NCBI GenBank assembly: GCA_029747585.1
Contig: JAPEVF010000037.1
Span: forward strand, 62,001-126,000
DNA length: 64,000 nucleotides
Reading direction: 5' to 3'
DNA from: Pleurotus djamor
Taxonomy: Eukaryota > Basidiomycota > Agaricomycetes > Agaricales > Pleurotaceae
The translations under genes were made by a program, and so were the position numbers. The notes under the pieces were generated by a model, which was not told the origin of the DNA, made no database searches, and worked only from the letters and a program-made list of their open reading frames with translations. Below, one piece after another: positions 57,331 through 64,000 of this stretch. Positions within the stretch are counted from its first letter, which is position 1. The number at the start of each line of letters is the position of its first letter.

Positions 57331-58285
57331 CGGGCTAGGCTCGTGACCAGCCTGTCCATGATATCGTCGATAGACGGTCTCCTTTGCAAGCGAGCACCTC
57401 ATAGCGGTCTGGTCACGAAGCTATTAGCGGGCGACTTCAAGTCAAGAAAGCGAAAAGAAAAATGTGCTATTTCCACCAAGTAGCCCGTTCTGTTAGGGTT
57501 TGAGGCGCCGTCAATAATCACTTTGGCCGTGTACGAGCCGCGATCCCGTTCACTGTAATAACAGATGTGCTTTTGCGTAATGCTGCCTCCCTTCGTTGGC
57601 ATCCCATCGTCCAATATCCAATATTGTTGTTTGTAGTCCGTAAGGATCAAGGGTCCATGGCGAGTGATATGCCTAGTCAAAACACAAGCGCCAAATTCTC
57701 ACCTTGTTTCAGCAACCATTTCGTTGACTCAACTTGGACTCAACTCAAAAAACTCAGCTTTAACCACACTTACCCACCTTATCATGCTTGGAATCTATCC
57801 AATTCTCTAACCTAAAGCTCATCAACCCATGGTAGAAAACCAAATGCCCAGTGCTTACGACGTCAGTACGCCAGTCATAGTCACCATGGCTTCTTGCAGG
57901 TGGTGTTGCTCCCATAGTAAATGGTCAGAGAGACCAATGAGAGACGTTTTTCCGCGAAGATTAGGAAAAGGGGACAAAGGAGTACCTCTATAGGGGTGTT
58001 TCGAGCACCTCTATAGGGGTGTTTCGCGTACCTCTGTAGGGGTGTTTCCGTAACAGGAGGAACCAGTACTTCGTCCATTTGCCAACTTTTCAACCGCAAT
58101 CTCAGAGTCATACTCTCACGCTCACAGGATGTCACCGAAAACGATTAAGAATGGCTCCGGGGTCCTTGCAGGCGGGGTTCACAAAAAGTTGGACGTGTGT
58201 GAAAGCTGGTGAAAGTCTATGTATATTAAATCCTCTTGCTATGTCGCATTCTTTACAATGTGGTTGCATTCCCCCCTGGTACAAC
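57331..58285. other. spacer between array copy 5 and GGRSN copy B
   Basis: No supportable gene. Holds the 23-nt triple repeat at 57982-58050. A minus-strand 93-aa frame at 57399-57680 is unrecognised. Confidence 0.4.
57982..58050. repeat. three tandem 23-nt repeats with a palindromic core
   Basis: Copies at 57982-58004, 58005-58027 and 58028-58050. Consensus G(T/C)ACCTCT(A/G)TAGGGGTGTTTC plus three bases. The core CACCTCTATAGGGGTG is a near-perfect inverted repeat around CTATAG. It lies 230 bp upstream of GGRSN copy B. Confidence 0.85.
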
Positions 58286-58750
58286 ATGAACAGGCCACAT
58301 CCAATTTCACAAGTTCACATCTATTACTTGTTCCACGGCGATAGCTACAATGGGCCCTTCATCGGCAGCGGCCTTGGGGGCAGATCGAACACAACGACCT
58401 TCCATAACTCCAACCCCCAACATCTCAACTCTCCCAACAATCATCCTCTCCCCTCTGAGCAAACTCCGCCTGAGCAAAAAGAGACATGTAAGTGCAGTCC
58501 GCTCAATCTTGCTAACATACTCAACTCACTAACTTTCTCTTAGCCAACTCCAATGCCGCTACGCCGCCCCACGCAANCCCCCCCTGGCCCCGTCGCGCGC
58601 ATTTTACGCGTCATCCGCCTTCTCTGGCTTATGAACAAGTGGGCAGCGCACCGCCTTCGACCATACGTCATCCCGCTTTCCATCCTGTTCAGCAGCTTGA
58701 TCGTCTTCAACACGGGCGCTGTGTCAATCCACATCATCCCAAGAGGATGA
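58286..58750 (+). CDS. GGRSN-motif small protein with C-terminal TM segment (copy B)
   Basis: Exons 58286-58487 and 58544-58750 (56-nt phase-1 intron) give 135 aa if the N at 58577 is dropped. N-terminal VHIYYLFHGDSYNG, then PFIGSGLGGRSNTTTFHNS; a Pro/Ser/Asn linker; then VARILRVIRLLWLMNKWAAH and a hydrophobic tail YVIPLSILFSSLIVFNTGAV. The layout, intron position and phase and LRP-x-[YF]-I entry to the TM match copy A at 45.9 kb. If the N is a real base the second exon would instead read a long hydrophilic frame to 59031, without TM; similarity to copy A argues against that. Function unknown. Confidence 0.6.
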
Positions 58751-60011
58751 ATCTAGCGCACCCTTGCACACCAACCGCCAGGGCATGTTCCAACAAGCAG
58801 CCACCATACCCGTTCGCGATTGTCACCCAAGAATCATCATTTTCAAAAGCGAATCCGTTCGGCGTAGCACACAGGCGTTCCGTTGACGATGGTGTATGGA
58901 TTGGGTATTATGACCACCCAAACCATACCCAACCTACCCTCGTCCTCGCATCCTCTGTGGCTCGCCGTAGTCCCCACCCCGTTGGCCTCAGGTTATCGTC
59001 ACGGGTGGTACTCCAAGCCCACTATAGCTAGGATCGGAAGCTAGGCGGGCCATAGGACTATGCACACCATGCAACTCTAACCCCGTTCCCTAACCACAAA
59101 CATGCTTAGATTATAGTTTATCCATACCACTCTTGTGGGGAGTTTAACGCAAGCGTACCTATATCATCTATACGCGTACTGCCAACCGCGGTACACAATC
59201 ATGAGTTGATTCAATTGTATGCGCTCCCTCGTATGTGTTTATGAGGAGAACAAAGTAAGAAGGAGGCTTCGACCAAAAGAAGCGTGAAAACCAGTCCTCG
59301 AAAGATCCGCGAAGAGAGTTGGGGGCCTTGCGCTTGAATTTTGATAGCTTGAGATGTTGGATGCCGAGGGATGTAAGTGAGTAGAGGGGATGGGGGGAGA
59401 AAGGGTGACCTACCCGAAGCAAGCGGTGCCCATCGTGCGTCCAGCCGCCCAGCGTCTCACCATTCCCAAGGACCACGCCGCGAATCGCATTCTAAGAAGG
59501 CGATTTCGTAGAGCGCTCCATGAGTCCATAAAAGTTGAAGCCGAAAAGAGTGCGCAGTAGTTGCCCGGCTGATAATAGATCATACCTAATCAAAACTTGA
59601 CGTTCAAGGCATCGCGTAAGAGGATTGTTCTGTTACCATTTCATAACGACCGTTTGGCATTGAATATTGACTGTTTGAGTTGACCGCCAAAGTGAGCAAC
59701 TGAGCTTCGTCGGAGCATCGCGAAATCTTTCAAGAGTACAGAGAACCGGTACGGAGGTCAGTTTGAGATAGATATCCCATACAGCCAAGCGATGTAGGCT
59801 CGAATTCCTGCCTCTATGACGGGAGGATGACAGTCGATCCTCACTGTAAGGGATGTAGCAAAGAAGCAACAAAGAAGAATCAAAAGATCGGTGTGATAGT
59901 TTGGGGTTTGGCGCTGGGGTAAGCGCGCGCGAGGGTTGAACGTTGCAACGTTGAACGTTTGAACGTTGAACTCATGCCCCTTCGTAACAAGATTATCCGT
60001 TCTCCAAGACC
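58751..60011. other. intergenic region before array copy 6
   Basis: About 1.26 kb. Minus-strand frames at 59168-59476 (GVVLGNGETLGGWTHDGHRLL) and 59633-59872 look partly protein-like but I cannot join or identify them. Repeats of GTTGAACGTT near 59935-59975 are a short low-complexity patch. Confidence 0.35.
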
Positions 60012-61450
60012 ATGTCCCACTATTTCGCGCTCCCTCAAGATATCTACAAGCTCATCATCGACTCCCTATGCGATGATAAGGCATCCTTAAAAGCCTGTTC
60101 GCTCGTTGCTTCGACCTGGAGAGCCGCTTCGCAGAAGCAGTTACACCGGACGCTGGTGCTTTGGACCAGCCTTCCTTGTGCCAACCCCCCTGGAGTTCAA
60201 TATTATGAAATAGGCTTCCTCAGTCCAGCCTCAGGCATTGACAAGACTCGTTCCCTACTCGGTGCATCTTCCCACCTATTGCGATACGCTCGGTCTGTCA
60301 TCATTTGCGGGGAATGTCTAATAACCCAAACTCGCATGCCTATCCACATTAAGCCGTCGAAGACTCGCGCCCCAGATCCCTCCTTGGTCATTCTCCTAGG
60401 GAATATCCATAGTCTGGCGCTGCCATCCTTAATTGCCAGCATTGAACTGCGAAACCTGATATGGACGGCAATGGATCCCAACCTCCAACATGCCTTGTTT
60501 TCGTTGATCTCCAGTGATTTTATCAAGGATGTGACGCTGTATGGCTGTGAAATTCCTTATGGTGTCCCGTGCTTGAGGTTTGTTGGCCCTCAGACGACGT
60601 CGCTCACATTGGAGGGAGTCTCGAATTCTGGTAATAGATCCAGTCTTTCGGATGTGACCCCTATGGAAGATATTCCACTTTCCTCAGCCCCAAACCTCAC
60701 CACCTTGACCATACGTAACTGGGGATCATCTTCTTATTCATCGAGTGAATGGATTGCTCACGGGACTCGAAGTTCGACATCGCGGACAACCGCCCTACGC
60801 AATTGCTCATGGCATAACAGCGTCAAGACTCTTTCGCTCAGATCCCAAGCTGACGCTCCAGCCCTATTTAATTTTGTTCGCACATTTCAGGGCCTGACGA
60901 CCTTCAAGTTCGCCCCGGGTAAGTCAAATTACCTCCACTCCACACATACTAAGATAGTAATTCTTGACGCACGCCTATACAGTCTATCCAGAAGCTCGGA
61001 CGGTGCCCTTCCCTTTCCACGAAGTTTTNGTCCCTTCCAACATTGGAATATCTTCACATACTATCCCTCCCTTCTTCTTCAATCGTCTGGTTGACCAATT
61101 CCTTCAAGCCATCGACCTTGCAGTTCCCGTCTCCATATCACACTAACCTAGAAAACCTTAAGATCATCCACATTGATATGCGATATGCATGGAGATGCAC
61201 AGCCCTCATTCAATGGAATCTCTTTGCTGCCATTCAACATCATCCCCTACCGGACCTACTGCGTGACATCCAGGTCTTCGATGACGTGGTGGCCAGCATT
61301 CCTGGCGTCGAGTGCTACTTGAAAGTTACCCTCCTGAATATCAGGCCGGGAAAAGGGCCAGAGACGATCGAGGAGTATGAAGAGGCGAAGAAGACCCTAG
61401 TCGATCTCCAGGCCGATTTGAAAGCACTCAAGCTTCAAGTGGTCTATTGA
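60012..61450 (+). CDS. F-box-like protein, array copy 6
   Basis: Exons 60012-60918 and 60983-61450 (64-nt intron, same phase as the rest) give 457 aa when the N at 61029 is dropped, which restores PFPFHEVLSLPTLEYLHIL. F-box-like start: ALPQDIYKLIIDSLCDDKASL with ACSLVASTWRAASQKQLHRTLV. Then ASIELRNLIWT, KDVTLYGCEIPYGVPCLRFVGPQTTSLTL, LTTFKFAPG before the intron and EEYEEAKKTLVDLQADLKALKLQV at the end. It is separated from copy 5 by about 2.7 kb holding GGRSN copy B. Likely an SCF substrate adaptor of unknown target. Confidence 0.8.
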
Positions 61451-62459
61451 GGCTTCGGTGATTTTTACAAGCTATTCTTTGGCGCTTATCGCGTGGTTCC
61501 GTTCCGAAACGCTCCATGTCAATTCCTCGTCCGTAATGTCTCATTTGGTTCTGATATTTTCGTTCATGGAATTACCACCCCGCTCATCACTTGTTTGTAT
61601 CAGTACTCCTTTGGTTATATATTCTCTACCCTTGATAAGGACCGCGGTTTCAGTGTTGATCCCCCCACTATCATTAGCGATGAGATTGGGTTCATTGCAC
61701 CATTCGTGGCGGCATTTTGATTGAGTTCGAAGGAAAATTCAGGCTCTTCTAGTGATAACCGCAAGCTAACCCTTTCATTTCTCTCTGCTGGTGATCTGGT
61801 AGAGACATAAGGCCTAAGGCCTAAGGGCTTGTAGAATTGGCGAAACCGGGCGGGGAATGGCCCGCAAATCGCACCAGGTGAAGCCATGGAGTGGGATGCA
61901 AGGTGGATCGAAGTATCGGCGAAGTATCGGAAATAGTTACCTATCTGTCTAGGTCCTGGTATCTATGCGGAGCGAAATGGCTATTGCAAGGCTTGAACAT
62001 GCCCATTTCCAGATAGTCCAAGATCAGCGAACCCAGCTGATGCCATTCGATGCACTTTTCTCCCAAAGTGCCCGTCGTCAAACTTATATGGCGTTCTTCG
62101 TAAGTTTATCCTACTCGTCTCTACTTTGAACACCTCATTTGACTTTGTATTTTCCCGAATTCGTAATTGCGGCGGTGGACAAGCTTCCAAGCTGTTATTG
62201 TCATCTACCGCGAAACTTCATTTTCTTCTCCATGGACAGTGATGGAACGTCTCAAGCTAGAACAAGGATTTTGCTTGATGACGAGCATAGTCCGCGGCCC
62301 AACCGCGGCCCATACTTCGTCCAGAGCTGAAGAGAACTAAATGATGAAGAAGAGGTACAGGTGCGGTGGGAGAAGCCATTTAGACCAAATTCAGACATGC
62401 TATTGGCGAGTCTTTTGGTCACGAAATACACAACATATGACTCCTTGATCCATTCTGGT
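61451..62459. other. intergenic region
   Basis: Frames at 61493-61720 and 62139-62330 are unrecognised. It is the convergent spacer between array copy 6 and the DUF6533-type gene. Confidence 0.35.
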
Positions 62460-63945
62460 TCAAGCGAATTCTAAGCGACTCAAGGTTTCTATCCAGGTAG
62501 CGTGTCTCCCATCGGCCTCTCTTAGGTTCATGGTGATACGGTTGACCATGACTGCTGAGACGCTATAGGTGGCATGATCAGTCATTGTCAAGAGGAAGAG
62601 TATCCACCGACAACGTACATTAATGCTGGACTGGGCGGTCATAGAGGAGGGTAAACCTTGTCAGAAAATAGACGATCTGAGTGAGGTGAGGCGCGCACTA
62701 GTCATGGATGAAATGCAACGTTGGTCTCCACTAAAACTCTGTAAGCCAATGTTTTTAATCCACGGTCAGATTGGTAGACGTACTGGTTCAAGCAAGACAA
62801 GGAGGAGCCACATCAAATTTGAGGAGAAGACCACGAAAAAGTAGAGGGTTCCGTCCCGTTGGATGACTCGGAGTAGTTTCCCTAGATAGAAGCCGCCTCT
62901 GATAGCTCGAATACTGACAGTGAGGAGTACAACGAAAGCCGAAAAGTCGAAGGCTAATCCAAGGGATAGGAAAGCTGTGAGTGACGGTGTCCTAATGTCC
63001 TTCGTTATTGGAAAGAAGTTCACAATGCTGTTGAAATCACGAGAGCAGACGCACGTAGATGAGAAGAAAGAAAATCCAAGGACACAAGCTGCATTGAAAC
63101 CTTAGATCGTGCGGGAAAATATATAGAAATTGATTCAAATTGAGACTTACCGTGGATGCCTGACGCTGCTACCAACGGCATTTCCGGGCCCTTATGGGTC
63201 AGCACTTGAATTAAGGTGTAGACCGCGATGGCGCATTGAGCAGCAATGAGCGTGCTGGAAAACAAGATAACGACCTTGTTGCATTTGAGAAGTGCGTATA
63301 CTCTGGGGGCGATCTCATGAGGACTGAGGAGCTCCGCTTTGTCGCAGCGGCACGCACCGTAGGGCTAGCAGCATTTCAGCCGTGCATGTGAGGAATATTT
63401 TCCCGAAGATCTGTATGATGGTAGGTGGAATGCAGCTACAGGGATACAGTCCATTGTCAAGGTGGAGACATAGGGATTTCAGGGGGTCTCTACATACGAC
63501 TGTAGGGGACATTAGGAGGCGGCGATACAGAAGGAGGAAAGACGCACAGCAGGACTGTAAAACTGGGCTAACAAAGCGTGAGAGCGAGAATTGGGGGACT
63601 GGGGAGGTGACGGACCAAAGATTGTCGTGATCACGACGCCAAAGGGATAATAGCGGTTCTGAGAGCCAAACATGAGATTAAGTGAGGAGCCGCTGTCTAA
63701 GGACGAACAACGATAAATAGCCAGAAGACTGGGGAAAGGGTCAATCTATAGTAGCCTTCGCGAATGAAGCACATAGAGTACCAAATGACTTGCGACTACT
63801 CCAAAGGAACTTGACCTGTTTGTTGGATCAGAAGTTGGATCTACCAAGCGGCGAAAATATTTTAGCTAACCTCAGATTCGATGGTGAGGACGTAGTCATA
63901 TACCCAGAGGGCGGAAACAGCGACCCAATACAGCTGGTATAACAT
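62460..63945 (-). CDS. DUF6533-type multi-pass membrane protein, 5' end uncertain
   Basis: Agaric membrane protein family of unknown function with about seven TM segments. The first recognised exon (63871-63945) encodes LYQLYWVAVSALWVYDYVLTIESE, the DUF6533 signature, and ends at a GTTAGC donor. Next comes VKFLWSSRKSFG. Later pieces are EMLLALR joined to VYALLKCNKVVILFSSTLIA, then IAVYTLIQVLTH, SLGLAFDFSAFVVLLTVSIRAI, VIQRDGTLYFFVVFSSNLMWLLLVLLEP, and the last exon 62460-62562 with VSAVMVNRITMNLREADG. I could not phase every small exon in the 63.3-63.8 kb part, where stops occur between pieces, so a damaged gene is possible. The ATG at 63945 is a guess; relatives have about 20 more N-terminal residues, possibly beyond the window. 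Confidence 0.6.
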
Positions 63946-64000
63946 GGGAGTGGGTCAATGCCAAAGTTTGGTCGTCTCACCCCCATTGCCCACCTTCCGA

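Noticed and set aside
59168..59872. Minus-strand frames resembling parts of a gene
   Set aside because: Could not be joined or assigned; no motif recognised.

Overview
The window looks like nuclear DNA of an Agaricomycete-type basidiomycete. Nearly every gene is cut by short GT-AG introns of about 48-84 nt, and the families present (STS-type sesquiterpene synthase, BTB and F-box-like expansions, DUF6533-type membrane protein, protein-kinase fragment, arrestin-like protein, Zn2Cys6 regulator, many small secreted proteins) are typical of that group. I rebuilt the gene models by hand from splice signals, reading-frame phase and recalled family motifs. Exon coordinates are in the evidence text. 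No database or alignment was run, so every family name is from recall.

Left part (0.4-20 kb): a sesquiterpene synthase (410-1703, +), an NCA2-type mitochondrial protein (2022-4262, -), a small membrane protein (4391-4966, -), a secreted class-3 lipase (5246-6726, -), a large Zn2Cys6 transcription factor (8626-12149, +), a 5'-truncated MFS transporter (12327-14122, -) that abuts a 5'-truncated kinase (about 14157-14695, +), an NAD(P)-dependent SDR (15274-16605, +), a cystine-knot-like small secreted protein (17036-17325, -), a BTB-domain protein (17891-19096, -) and a Lys/Pro/Ala-rich secreted protein (19612-19935, -). A gene-poor stretch of about 2.6 kb follows.

Middle (22.5-48 kb) is mostly conserved housekeeping genes: an uncharacterised 510-aa protein (22558-24411, -), a TA-flanked MITE (25713-26145), an SNF5/SFH1-type chromatin-remodelling subunit (26490-28397, -) divergent from a family-X DNA polymerase with a mitochondrial-like leader (28656-30428, +), a queuosine-salvage protein (30661-32233, +), an arrestin-like protein (33005-34641, -), a 2-TM protein (35332-36534, -), a 14-exon ACR3 arsenite transporter (37872-39808, -), dynactin p62 (40328-42108, -), a secreted GDSL hydrolase (42527-43879, +), a small protein with two microexons (44069-44640, -), a GGRSN-motif/TM protein (45899-46511, +) and a 4-TM protein (47049-47910, +).

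Right part (48.5-61.5 kb) is a direct tandem array of F-box-like genes: five intact copies (48539, 50188, 53263, 55925, 60012) and one internally deleted copy (54864). A second TA-flanked MITE (51831-52494) lies between copies, and a second GGRSN/TM paralogue (58286-58750) lies inside the array's right half. The window ends in a DUF6533-type membrane protein gene (62460 to about 63945, -) whose 5' end may run off the sequence.

Technical warning: the sequence holds 15 single N characters, mostly beside short homopolymers. In at least eleven coding positions the frame closes only if the N is dropped, so these are most likely spurious +1 insertions rather than real frameshifts.
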